Source: DATJHM01 sp035493895
GTDB taxonomy: Bacteria; Chloroflexota; Ktedonobacteria; Ktedonobacterales; Ktedonobacteraceae
Reading direction: 5' to 3'
DNA length: 20,556 nt
Assembly (NCBI GenBank): GCA_035493895.1
Contig: DATJHM010000282.1
Span: 1 to 20,556, forward strand
Numbering within the stretch: position 1 is the first letter of the stretch; each line of letters starts with the position of its first letter. Positions 6,936 to 14,458 of the stretch are shown piece by piece. The position numbers were made by a program, and so were the translations under genes. A model generated the notes under the pieces. It did not search any database, was not told the DNA's origin, and saw nothing but the letters and a program-made list of their open reading frames with translations.

Positions 6936-7406
6936 ATGTCGACGCTAGAGGAGGCTCTGGCGGAGCATCCTTTTTTCAGAGGCTTTGATTCAGATTATCT
7001 GCATGACATCGTACGCTTTGCCGTCTTTATTCACTATGATAGCGATGTCTGTATCTTTCATGAAGGCGAGCAGGCCACGCACTTCTATCTGCTCAATCAG
7101 GGGAAGGTGGGTCTGGAGACCTTCTCCGCGGACAGGGGCGCGATTGCGATTGAGACAATTGAAGCGGGTGAGGTGCTCGGCTGGTCCTGGCTGTTTCCGC
7201 CCTATCGCTGGCATTTCAGCTCACGCGTGATAGAGCCGGTTCATGGCATTATGCTCGACGCAGCTACTCTGCGTAAGATGTGCGATGAAGATCACACGTT
7301 CGGCTACGAGCTGGTCAGGCGGATCGCGCACGTGATCACGCAGCGCTTGCAGTCCACGCGGTTGCAATTGCTCGATGTGTATCGGCTGCGCACTGAGGAG
7401 GCGTGA
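6936..7406 (+). CDS. Cyclic nucleotide-binding-domain protein without DNA-binding domain
   Basis: This 156-residue protein is a single cNMP-binding (CRP-like) beta-barrel with flanking helices. Recognisable parts are HPFFRGFDSDYL, FHEGEQATHFYLLNQGKVGLE, and the region IEAGEVLGWSWLFPPYRWHF where the phosphate-binding cassette should be. There is no helix-turn-helix after the barrel, so it is not a transcription factor. In the cassette the ribose-contacting Glu and the Arg-Ser/Thr pair of CRP are not conserved (Trp residues lie there), so cAMP binding is doubtful. It begins 2 bp after the beta-like gene and ends just before the gamma-like gene, with a ribosome-binding site inside the preceding gene. 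CNB proteins of this kind sit in some group 3b hydrogenase operons, which suggests a structural or regulatory part of the redox complex. Confidence 0.85.
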   Translation: MSTLEEALAEHPFFRGFDSDYLHDIVRFAVFIHYDSDVCIFHEGEQATHFYLLNQGKVGLETFSADRGAIAIETIEAGEVLGWSWLFPPYRWHFSSRVIEPVHGIMLDAATLRKMCDEDHTFGYELVRRIAHVITQRLQSTRLQLLDVYRLRTEEA

Positions 7407-7407
7407 G

Positions 7408-8247
7408 GTGGGAGCGCGAGATGATGATCCGATGCTGCCACGGCGCTACCGCGTGCAACGGAGACGAGACGAACTGCATGATACGTTCACGCTCGACCTC
7501 GAACCGGTTGATGGCGACGCTATTCCTCCCTTTGCCTGCGGACAGTTTAATATGCTCTATGCGTTTGGCGTCGGCGAGATTCCGATCTCGATCAGCGGCG
7601 ACCCCGGCAGGCAGCGGCCATTGACCCATACGATTCGCGCCGTCGGAACTGTCTCGCGCGCACTTCAGGCGCTGAAGCCGAAAGACATGCTTGGCGTACG
7701 GGGACCATTTGGCATCCCCTGGCCCCTTGCACAGGCGGAAGGCATGGATCTGGTCATTATCGCAGGCGGGCTGGGCCTGGCCCCCTTGCGCTCTGCAATG
7801 TACCACATTCTTGCGCAACGAGAGCACTATCGGCGTGTTGCCCTGCTCTATGGCGCACGCACGCCGGAGGATATTCTCTATCGGAAAGAATGTGAGCGCT
7901 GGCGAGCGCACCTGGATCTCGATGTCGCTGTGACTGTCGATCGGGCCAGCAGCGACTGGCGCGGGAGCGTCGGCGTGGTCACACGGCTTATCTCCCGCGC
8001 CTCGTTTGAGCCGCATAAGACGCTGGCACTGATCTGTGGCCCCGAAGTCATGATGCGTTTCTCCGCAGCCGAGCTGGAGAAGTGCGGCGTTTCGGCAACG
8101 CATATTTTTCTCTCTCTGGAACGCAACATGAAGTGTGCCATCGGCTTCTGTGGACACTGCCAGTTTGCGCCCGTCTTTGTCTGCAAAGATGGGCCGGTTT
8201 TTTCGTATAGCCGCATACGAGACCTGTTATTGAAACGTGAGATCTGA
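7408..8247 (+). CDS. FAD/NAD(P)-binding 2Fe-2S reductase, sulfhydrogenase gamma / AsrB-like
   Basis: This 279-residue protein has a ferredoxin-reductase-like FAD domain (about 12-105, with CGQFNML and EIPISIS in the flavin-binding region). A NAD(P) domain follows (about 112-235, IIAGGLGLAPLR and ALICGPEVM). A C-terminal [2Fe-2S] loop has C243, C248, C251 and C259 (CAIGFCGHC...C), as in PyrK-like electron-transfer subunits. It oxidises or reduces NAD(P)H and exchanges electrons with the Fe-S partner encoded upstream. I chose GTG 7408 because GAGGAGG lies 6 nt upstream; ATG 7432 is the alternative and would drop 8 residues. It starts 1 bp after the CNB gene stop. Its 3' end overlaps the convergent histidine kinase gene by 21 bp. 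Confidence 0.88.
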   Translation: MGARDDDPMLPRRYRVQRRRDELHDTFTLDLEPVDGDAIPPFACGQFNMLYAFGVGEIPISISGDPGRQRPLTHTIRAVGTVSRALQALKPKDMLGVRGPFGIPWPLAQAEGMDLVIIAGGLGLAPLRSAMYHILAQREHYRRVALLYGARTPEDILYRKECERWRAHLDLDVAVTVDRASSDWRGSVGVVTRLISRASFEPHKTLALICGPEVMMRFSAAELEKCGVSATHIFLSLERNMKCAIGFCGHCQFAPVFVCKDGPVFSYSRIRDLLLKREI

Positions 8248-9903
8248 GTCGTTTGCGGGCAGCGTAAAGCAAAAACAACTGCCCTCGCCAGGAATCCCGG
8301 CGCTCTCCACCCAGATTTTCCCATGCATTGACTCAACTAAGCGCTGACTGATATAGAGTCCCAGCCCGGTGCCGCGCACGTTGCCAGAGAGATCGCGTTG
8401 CAAGCGGATAAATTTTTGAAAGAGCAGCGATTGTTCGGCAGGGGGAATGCCCGGACCGGTGTCTTTGATACTGATTTGCACCGTATTCTCGTGCTGCGTT
8501 GCACACACGGTCAGCGCTGTCTGTGTGGGTACGTATTTGAGCACGTTGCCGATGAGATTGCGCATGACCTGCCGAAAATACGCTGGATCGGCCATGGCCG
8601 TACAGCCAGCCGGGATCTCCAGATGCACATCGTACTCTTGCGTCAGTTGTGGCGAAAATGTAGTGAGTACGTTGTTCACTGCCTGTTCAATCGAGATGCT
8701 GCTAATCGTCGGCGGCTTGATGTCGCTCTTCACTGAGGTCGCATCCAGGACGGTGGTCACCAGATGCATGAGTTCCTGGCAGCCCTCCTTGGCATTATTG
8801 ATAAACATAGACTTTGTATCGCTATCCAGATCCGCGGCATAAGAGCTCAGCAATTCAAGGTAGCCAAAGACCTGCGTCAGCGGCGTACGTAGCTCGTGAC
8901 TGACATTGATCAGGAATTGATCTTTCATCTGATTGAGCTGGCGCTGCTGTTCGTAGGCGAGCGCGATCTGCTTATCGGCGACGATTGTCTCAAGCATTGT
9001 ATTTACGGACATCGATACTTGCGCGATTTCGTCGCGACCATAAATGGGGATCCGCGCCTCCAGATTGCCAGTCTCTATCGCGTGGGTGACATGTTGCAGC
9101 CGTCTGAGGCGTGGAACAAGCGTGCGCGAGATGGCCCAGCCGATGATCAGGATGCTCAGAAAGACCACCAGGGAGCTTTGTATGGTGAGCGAGAGTTGAT
9201 TTTGCTGGTCTGCTTCTGCCGCGTCCTGGGCTGTACTGGCGAGATAGCGATGAAATTGCATCAGCTGATGCAGCGAGCTCAGGGCATCACTTTGCAGCGG
9301 CTCGGCCTGAATCCGCTCAACTTCTCTGGCCTGGGCGAGATCGCCCGCATCAAAGGTATTGAGTACCCGTGACTGCGCAGCCGCGTAGAACTGCCAGGAG
9401 CGCAATGTACTATCAAGCAGGCTCTTTTGCTGGGTAACCAGTGCGTTCCATTTTTCTTTGCTAAAGAGCGCTGACTGGTTGGGATAATTTGCCAGCAACT
9501 GGTGGGTCGTATAATTGCGCAGAACCTGATCATAGCGTTGAGAGAGGGTTTGCAACGCCCCTTTAGCGGTAAGGATTGTTTCTGTTGAAGGCTGAGAGGT
9601 ATCCGCTTCATTGAGGAGGAAGTGCATTTCACTGTTCATCAACAGGAGATCGTCGGCATTGTCGGAGAGATCGATCGTCTGATCGAGCAGTGCATGGTAG
9701 AATATTGCTTGCTGGCTGAGAAGTTGCATCCGCTGTACGCCCATGACGCCTGTCACTGCTGAGGCAATAAAAGCCGCTGCGAGAAAGCCAAGTGTCAGGC
9801 GGACACTGATAGGGAGAGCAATCAGCCCATTTTTATACTGACGCAGGCGCGTGATGGGCGGCGAATGTGTGAAAGAAGATCGTGAGAAAATATGTTGTGC
9901 CAA
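8227..9903 (-). CDS. Membrane sensor histidine kinase (TM-sensor-TM-HAMP-HisKA-HATPase)
   Basis: The 558-residue kinase has TM1 (about 32-55), an extracytoplasmic helical sensor of about 180 residues, TM2 (about 240-260), a HAMP linker (about 258-310), and a HisKA domain with phospho-acceptor H336 (NVSHELRTPL). The C-terminal HATPase domain (about 430-555) has an N-box (NLIGNVLKYVP), G1 (DTGPGIP), and G2 (GTGLGLYI). The long helical periplasmic domain resembles four-helix-bundle chemosensors. The start at 9903 is a TTG with no strong ribosome-binding site. No in-frame ATG precedes TM1, so the start is uncertain. No response regulator is adjacent, so it is an orphan kinase. Its stop lies inside the end of the convergent gamma-like reductase gene. 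Confidence 0.9.
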   Translation of the reverse strand: MAQHIFSRSSFTHSPPITRLRQYKNGLIALPISVRLTLGFLAAAFIASAVTGVMGVQRMQLLSQQAIFYHALLDQTIDLSDNADDLLLMNSEMHFLLNEADTSQPSTETILTAKGALQTLSQRYDQVLRNYTTHQLLANYPNQSALFSKEKWNALVTQQKSLLDSTLRSWQFYAAAQSRVLNTFDAGDLAQAREVERIQAEPLQSDALSSLHQLMQFHRYLASTAQDAAEADQQNQLSLTIQSSLVVFLSILIIGWAISRTLVPRLRRLQHVTHAIETGNLEARIPIYGRDEIAQVSMSVNTMLETIVADKQIALAYEQQRQLNQMKDQFLINVSHELRTPLTQVFGYLELLSSYAADLDSDTKSMFINNAKEGCQELMHLVTTVLDATSVKSDIKPPTISSISIEQAVNNVLTTFSPQLTQEYDVHLEIPAGCTAMADPAYFRQVMRNLIGNVLKYVPTQTALTVCATQHENTVQISIKDTGPGIPPAEQSLLFQKFIRLQRDLSGNVRGTGLGLYISQRLVESMHGKIWVESAGIPGEGSCFCFTLPANDSDLTFQ

Positions 9904-9986
9904 ATTTCTGCCTGTTCTCTCTCCGAATGCGCCATTGCTATTCTATCTACTCTAAATATCGTCTATAGACTTTTACATCTATAAAA

Positions 9987-9992
9987 ATTATA
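9987..9992 (-). promoter_or_regulatory. Candidate -10 element for the orphan histidine kinase gene
   Basis: The minus strand reads TATAAT (9992-9987), 84 nt upstream of the kinase start. The best -35 look-alike, TTAACA, is near 10018-10013 with an over-long 20-bp spacer. The element lies in a 17-bp palindrome (TCTATAA / TTATAGA arms, 9979-9995), and a second short palindrome, GTCTATAGAC, is at 9961-9970. This may be a controlled promoter. Confidence is low. Confidence 0.3.
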
Positions 9993-10049
9993 GAGCACCC
10001 CTTTTAAATTTTTGTTAATCCCCGGTTATATGTGACAAATATCCTACGC

Positions 10050-10134
10050 AAAAAGCAGTAGAAGCCATAGTTATAGGTATATCGTATCGTACCTGCAAAT
10101 GCGAAGCTATAGCTATTCTGTACAATGCTACTGC
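10050..10134 (-). terminator. Long bipartite stem-loop with T-tract after the kdp locus
   Basis: On the minus strand GCAGTAG (10134-10128) pairs with CTACTGC (10061-10055), and five T follow at once (10054-10050). Inside is a second 10-bp stem (10067-10076 with 10107-10116, one G-T wobble). It begins 32 nt after the stop of the KdpD N-terminal gene, so it probably ends the kdp transcript. The size and internal stem are larger than usual for an intrinsic terminator, so another RNA role is possible. Confidence 0.45.
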
Positions 10135-10165
10135 GAAGTGAAGGTAATAAAAGCTGTTCAGCCTC

Positions 10166-11458
10166 TCATTCCTCTGCTTTTTTGCTGTTTGGTACAAGAT
10201 GGATATCGATATCAGTGCTCAAACGCAGCAAGCGGTTGATGATTGAGCCACGGAGAATCTCTTCCCAACGGCTGCGCGTGGGCTGTCCCAGCACGATCTG
10301 TGTGACCTGATGTTCTCGGGCGACTTCGACGAATGTCTTCGCAATATCGCTACTGCTGCAACGGAGAACTTCAGCACCCAGATCTTCGGCCAGCAGCGCA
10401 TGCTCTTCTAAGCGCTGGCGAGCCAGCTCACGCTGCTGGGGCGCATTCTGACCATACTTGAGGAAACTGATGAGCCGGGTCGTAAGTGCGAGATAGCCCG
10501 CCGGTTGGATATAGACCGCAATCAGGTCTGCATGCAGACCATGCGCGAGCCGCCAGGCATCGCGGATCACACGCCGCGAATAGGGGCGGTGATCGAAGCC
10601 CACCAGGACACGCTCACTTGCAGGCCAGAGCTGGTTGATATTGTGCTCGTCCATATAGCGCTGAAGCTGCGACTCGGTCTTTTCGGCGGTGCGGCGCAGG
10701 GCGATTTCGCGTAGTGCGGTCAGATTGCCCTCGCGGAAAAAATTGCTCAACGCAGGCTCGATGCGTTCCGCCGGATAAATATTGCCGTGTCGCATGCGCT
10801 GGCGGAGAGCAACTGGTGAAATATCGATAAGCTCGACCTCGTCCGCCTGATCCAGAATGCGATCCGGCAGCGTCTCACGCACGAGGACGCCGGTAATGCT
10901 CGCGACCATATCATTGAGGCTCTCAAGATGCTGAATGTTGAGCGTCGTCACGATATCGATGCCCGCATTCAGTAGTTCCTCAACGTCCTGATAGCGTTTC
11001 GTGTGTTTTGAGCCGGGCACGTTGGTATGTGCCAGCTCATCGACCAGCACGACATCGGGATGGCGCGCGATAATTGCCTCGGTATCCATCTCTTCCAGGG
11101 TCACGCCGCGATAGGTGATTTTCTTGCGCGGGATCACCTCAAGGTCCCGCAACTGCGCCTCGGTCTGTGGACGCTTATGTGTCTCGACATAACCAACCAC
11201 GACATCGGTGCCGCGCGCTTTGCGGCGTTGCCCTTCGTTGAGCATCGCATAGGTCTTGCCTACTCCGGCCACCGAGCCAAGATAGACGCGCAGATGCCCA
11301 CGCTCACCCGGACGCTTACGAGCCGGGCGAGCGTCGTCATCATCCTCCTGGTCGGGAGGTACGTATTGCAGGTCGCTATCGCGCAGATGGTAGCGCCTGA
11401 GGAGCTCTTCGGGATCGGGTCGCCCCTCTTCCTCACGATTTGTTGAATCTTCGCTCAT
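10166..11458 (-). CDS. kdpD: KdpD N-terminal sensor half (KdpD domain + universal stress domain), no kinase domain
   Basis: The 430-residue protein equals the cytoplasmic N-terminal half of KdpD. It has a Walker A motif (61-69, GSVAGVGKT), a Walker B-like strand (DVVLVDELAHTN, 135-146), the conserved NIQHLESLND stretch, and a universal-stress-protein (UspA-like) domain (about 284-424). It ends without DUF4118 membrane helices, HisKA or HATPase. Those parts are encoded separately at 17885-19585. In full-length KdpD this region modulates kinase/phosphatase balance and binds ATP. Here it presumably acts in trans on the separate kinase. I chose ATG 11458. The frame stays open to 11692 through a 48-bp repeat, but the family start fits 11458. 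The ribosome-binding site is weak. It is the last gene of the kdp locus, after kdpC and a repeat cassette. Confidence 0.88.
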   Translation of the reverse strand: MSEDSTNREEEGRPDPEELLRRYHLRDSDLQYVPPDQEDDDDARPARKRPGERGHLRVYLGSVAGVGKTYAMLNEGQRRKARGTDVVVGYVETHKRPQTEAQLRDLEVIPRKKITYRGVTLEEMDTEAIIARHPDVVLVDELAHTNVPGSKHTKRYQDVEELLNAGIDIVTTLNIQHLESLNDMVASITGVLVRETLPDRILDQADEVELIDISPVALRQRMRHGNIYPAERIEPALSNFFREGNLTALREIALRRTAEKTESQLQRYMDEHNINQLWPASERVLVGFDHRPYSRRVIRDAWRLAHGLHADLIAVYIQPAGYLALTTRLISFLKYGQNAPQQRELARQRLEEHALLAEDLGAEVLRCSSSDIAKTFVEVAREHQVTQIVLGQPTRSRWEEILRGSIINRLLRLSTDIDIHLVPNSKKAEE

Positions 11459-11538
11459 AAATTTCTCGATACAATAACGAACGACGCGAGCGGCCATCGC
11501 CGCCCGCATAGACAAACCGGGTCCATTCCCTCCCACGA

Positions 11539-11725
11539 CCCTCTCGCCCATTTGCAGAGGTAGGGATCGGGCTTTATGCCGATCCGCGTTCCCCGCCGAT
11601 CCGCGTCCCCCCGGCCACCTCGAATGCCGATCCGCGTTCCCCACCGATCCGCGTCCCCCCGGCCACCTCGAATGCCGATCCGCGTTCCCCACCGATCCGC
11701 GTTCCCCGCCGTTCCGCGTCTCTAC
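11539..11725. repeat. Dispersed minisatellite cassette B (48-bp tandem unit)
   Basis: Left flank CCCTCTCG (11539-11546), 7 nt, GCAGAGGTAGGG (11554-11565), the same as in cassette A. Tandem units of 48 bp start at 11576, 11624 and 11672 (about three copies, the last partial). Each contains two copies of a CCGATCCGCGT(T/C)CCCC sub-motif. The right end is CTCTAC (11720-11725). It separates kdpC (ends 11731) from the KdpD N-terminal gene (starts 11458). Because 48 is a multiple of three, the minus-strand frame upstream of that gene stays open across it. Confidence 0.8.
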
Positions 11726-11730
11726 ATATA

Positions 11731-12327
11731 TTACGCCTTGAGCTGATCCAGAGCAAGATTCAAATTCAACACATTTACATAGGAATCGCCGAAGATCCCC
11801 AGGAAGCGGCCAGTAGTGTGACTGGCAATCAACTGATTAACCTGGTTCAGGCTCAGACCACGTTCCCTGGCAACCAGCGGAGCCTGGAAGTAGGCCCCTT
11901 CTGGCGAGATATCAGGATCAAGGCCGGAGCCGGAGCTTGTCACCAGATCGGCCGGGATCGGGACGCCTGGATTCTCTTTTTGCAGGGCGGTCACCCGCTG
12001 CTGTACTGTCGTGATCAGCGTTTTATTGGTCGGCCCGAGATTCGAGGCACCCGAGTTTTCCGCATTGTAGGGCTGAGACTGGCTGCCATTGTCCGACAGG
12101 GTTGCGGAAGGGCGACCGTGAAAGTAGCGGGGCGAGGTCCAGTACTGACCGATCAGATCGGAGCCGATCACCTTCCCGTTGACCTTCATCAGGCTGCCAT
12201 TGGCCTGATAGGGGAAGAGAAGCTGCCCCAGGCCCGTGACAACCCCGGGATAGATCAGGCCAACCAGGATCACGAAAAGGATCGTAATCACAATTGCCGG
12301 ACGAATTGATTTGACTGCAAGTTGCAT
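11731..12327 (-). CDS. kdpC: Potassium-transporting ATPase subunit KdpC
   Basis: This 198-residue protein has one N-terminal membrane helix (about 10-35) and a periplasmic domain with the family's hallmarks: YWTSPRYFHGRPSA, a GSQSQPYNAENSGASNLGPTN-type stretch, DLVTSSGSGLDPDISP, and a GRFLGIFGDSYVNVLNLNLAL C-terminus. KdpC is the small subunit that stabilises the KdpFABC complex at the membrane and helps ATP-dependent K+ uptake. Length and motifs are normal. The start at 12327 has GGGAG about 10 nt upstream and lies 15 bp after the kdpB stop, within the kdpFABC operon. A repeat cassette follows its stop almost at once. Confidence 0.97.
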   Translation of the reverse strand: MQLAVKSIRPAIVITILFVILVGLIYPGVVTGLGQLLFPYQANGSLMKVNGKVIGSDLIGQYWTSPRYFHGRPSATLSDNGSQSQPYNAENSGASNLGPTNKTLITTVQQRVTALQKENPGVPIPADLVTSSGSGLDPDISPEGAYFQAPLVARERGLSLNQVNQLIASHTTGRFLGIFGDSYVNVLNLNLALDQLKA

Positions 12328-12342
12328 AATAGTGTTTCTCCC

Positions 12343-14454
12343 TTACCCGACCAGATGTAAGCCGACCAGAATCATGTCGATGAGCTTAATGCCTATAAAC
12401 GGGATGATGATGCCACCCAGACCATAGATGAGCAGATTGCGGCGGAGCAGGGCTCCAGCGCCGATGGCTCGATATTTGACGCCGCGCAATGCCAGCGGGA
12501 TCAAGATGATAATAATCAATGCATTGAAGATGACGGCGGAAAGCACTGCGCTATAAGGCGTCGCCAGATGCATGACGTTGAGCGCATTCAGCTCGGGATA
12601 CGTGGCTGCGAATGCGGCGGGAATGATCGCGAAGTATTTAGCAACGTCATTCGCGATACTGAACGTCGTCAGCGCGCCACGCGTGATCAGCAACTGCTTG
12701 CCCACCTCGACCACCTCGATGAGCTTGGTCGGGTTCGAGTCGAGATCGACCATATTGGCCGCCTCTTTCGCTGCCTGCGTGCCCGTGTTCATTGCCACGC
12801 CCACATCTGCCTGCGCCAGCGCCGGAGCGTCATTCGTGCCGTCTCCGGTCATCGCGACCAGACGACCACCATTCTGCTGCTCACGAATAAGCTTCATCTT
12901 TGTCTCTGGTGTGGCCTGCGCGAGAAAATCATCCACGCCTGCCTCTTTTGCGATGGCCGCTGCGGTCAGAGGATTGTCGCCGGTAATCATAATCGTGCGA
13001 ATACCCATCTTACGCAACTGGTCAAAGCGTTCGCGCATGCCGCTCTTGACGACGTCCTTCAGCTCGATCACGCCCAGCACGCGGGCACTGTTTGCGCCAT
13101 TCTCCGCCACCACCAGCGGCGTACTGCCACCTCTCGCCACCGAGTTGACGATATCTTCTAACTCAGTGCTACTATTTCCTCCATGTTCCCTGACGTAATT
13201 GGCAACCGATTCGGAGGCACCTTTGCGGATCGAGAGTGCAGAACCATTGCTGCTCAGGTCCACACCACTCATGCGGGTCTGCGCGGAGAAGGGGATGAAC
13301 GCCGAAACGGTGACATCTTCAGCTGCGAGATGATAATTCTCTTTTGCCAGCGTCACGATCGAGCGTCCCTCCGGCGTCTCATCGGAGAGACTGGAGAGCA
13401 TCGCCGCATGTGCCAGATCGTTTTCCGCAACGCCACTCAGCGGGATGAAGCGGCTCGCCATGCGATTACCCAGCGTGATCGTGCCGGTTTTGTCCAGCAA
13501 GAGCACATCGACATCCCCCGCCGCTTCGACCGCACGACCGCTCATCGCCAGCACATTGCGCTGTACCATACGATCCATGCCCGCGATACCGATCGCAGAA
13601 AGCAGGCCGCCAATCGTCGTGGGGATCAGACAGACGAGCAGCGCAATCAATGTCGCCACCGGGACGGCCTGGCCCGAATAGATCGCGAACGGCTCCAGCG
13701 AAATGACCACCAGCAAGAAAATGATCGTCAGGCTCGCAATCAGAATATTTAGCGCGATCTCGTTCGGCGTCTTCTGCCGCGCGGCCCCCTCGACCAGCGC
13801 GATCATGCGATCCAGAAAGGTCTCGCCGGGATTGGCCGTGACCTTGACAATAATCCAGTCGGACAGGACACGTGTGCCGCCAGTGACCGCACTGCGATCA
13901 CCTCCGCTCTCACGGATCACCGGAGCCGACTCACCCGTAATCGCCGACTCATCGACCGAGGCCACCCCCTCGATCACCTCACCGTCGCCCGCAATCACAT
14001 CCCCCGCCTCGACCAGCAATAGATCCCCTTTGCGCAGATCGGGGGCCGCCACCTCTTCAAATGCGCTCGTGTGATCGGGCGTCCTGAGGCGTTTCGCCAT
14101 CGTCGTCGTGCGTGCTTTACGCAGCGTATCCGCCTGTGCCTTCCCACGGCCCTCGGCCATGGCCTCGGCAAAGTTGGCAAAGAGAACTGTGAACCAGAGC
14201 CAGATCGTCACGCCCAGCACGAAGACCGTCTCCGCACCGAAGCCAGAGCTAATCAGGAAGCGGATGAACTCGATCGTCGTAATCGCACTGCCGACCTCCA
14301 CCACAAACATCACCGGATTTTTTGCCTGCCAGCGCGGATCGAGCTTTTTGAACGAATCGACCACTGCGCGCCGGAGAATAGAAGAATTGAAGATGGAAAC
14401 ACTGCTTTTGCGGCGTACTTTGACCGGCTTTGTTTCCAGAGTGCTCATACTCAT
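12343..14454 (-). CDS. kdpB: Potassium-transporting P-type ATPase subunit KdpB
   Basis: The 703-residue catalytic subunit hydrolyses ATP to drive K+ import with KdpA. The phosphorylation loop LLLDKTGTITLGNR carries the catalytic aspartate D321. The actuator motif TGESAPV, the hinge motif ITGDNPLTA and TGDGTNDAPAL are all present, as are the membrane helices expected of the family. I chose ATG 14454, 4 bp after the kdpA stop. The frame is open 15 more codons upstream into kdpA, and ATG 14448 is a close alternative. An AAGGTGG-like sequence about 12 nt upstream may serve as the ribosome-binding site. Length is slightly above the E. coli protein because of the basic N-terminal tail. Translation is probably coupled to kdpA. 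Confidence 0.96.
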   Translation of the reverse strand: MSMSTLETKPVKVRRKSSVSIFNSSILRRAVVDSFKKLDPRWQAKNPVMFVVEVGSAITTIEFIRFLISSGFGAETVFVLGVTIWLWFTVLFANFAEAMAEGRGKAQADTLRKARTTTMAKRLRTPDHTSAFEEVAAPDLRKGDLLLVEAGDVIAGDGEVIEGVASVDESAITGESAPVIRESGGDRSAVTGGTRVLSDWIIVKVTANPGETFLDRMIALVEGAARQKTPNEIALNILIASLTIIFLLVVISLEPFAIYSGQAVPVATLIALLVCLIPTTIGGLLSAIGIAGMDRMVQRNVLAMSGRAVEAAGDVDVLLLDKTGTITLGNRMASRFIPLSGVAENDLAHAAMLSSLSDETPEGRSIVTLAKENYHLAAEDVTVSAFIPFSAQTRMSGVDLSSNGSALSIRKGASESVANYVREHGGNSSTELEDIVNSVARGGSTPLVVAENGANSARVLGVIELKDVVKSGMRERFDQLRKMGIRTIMITGDNPLTAAAIAKEAGVDDFLAQATPETKMKLIREQQNGGRLVAMTGDGTNDAPALAQADVGVAMNTGTQAAKEAANMVDLDSNPTKLIEVVEVGKQLLITRGALTTFSIANDVAKYFAIIPAAFAATYPELNALNVMHLATPYSAVLSAVIFNALIIIILIPLALRGVKYRAIGAGALLRRNLLIYGLGGIIIPFIGIKLIDMILVGLHLVG

Positions 14455-14458
14455 CTTT

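Noticed and set aside
11459..11692. N-terminal extension of the KdpD sensor through the 48-bp repeat
   Set aside because: The frame is open only because the repeat is a multiple of three and lacks stops; the family domain starts soon after codon 11458 and the extension is low-complexity Arg/Gly.
12568..13752. Long plus-strand open frames opposite kdpB
   Set aside because: They are shadows of the high-GC kdpB coding sequence, with no start signals or protein-family motifs.
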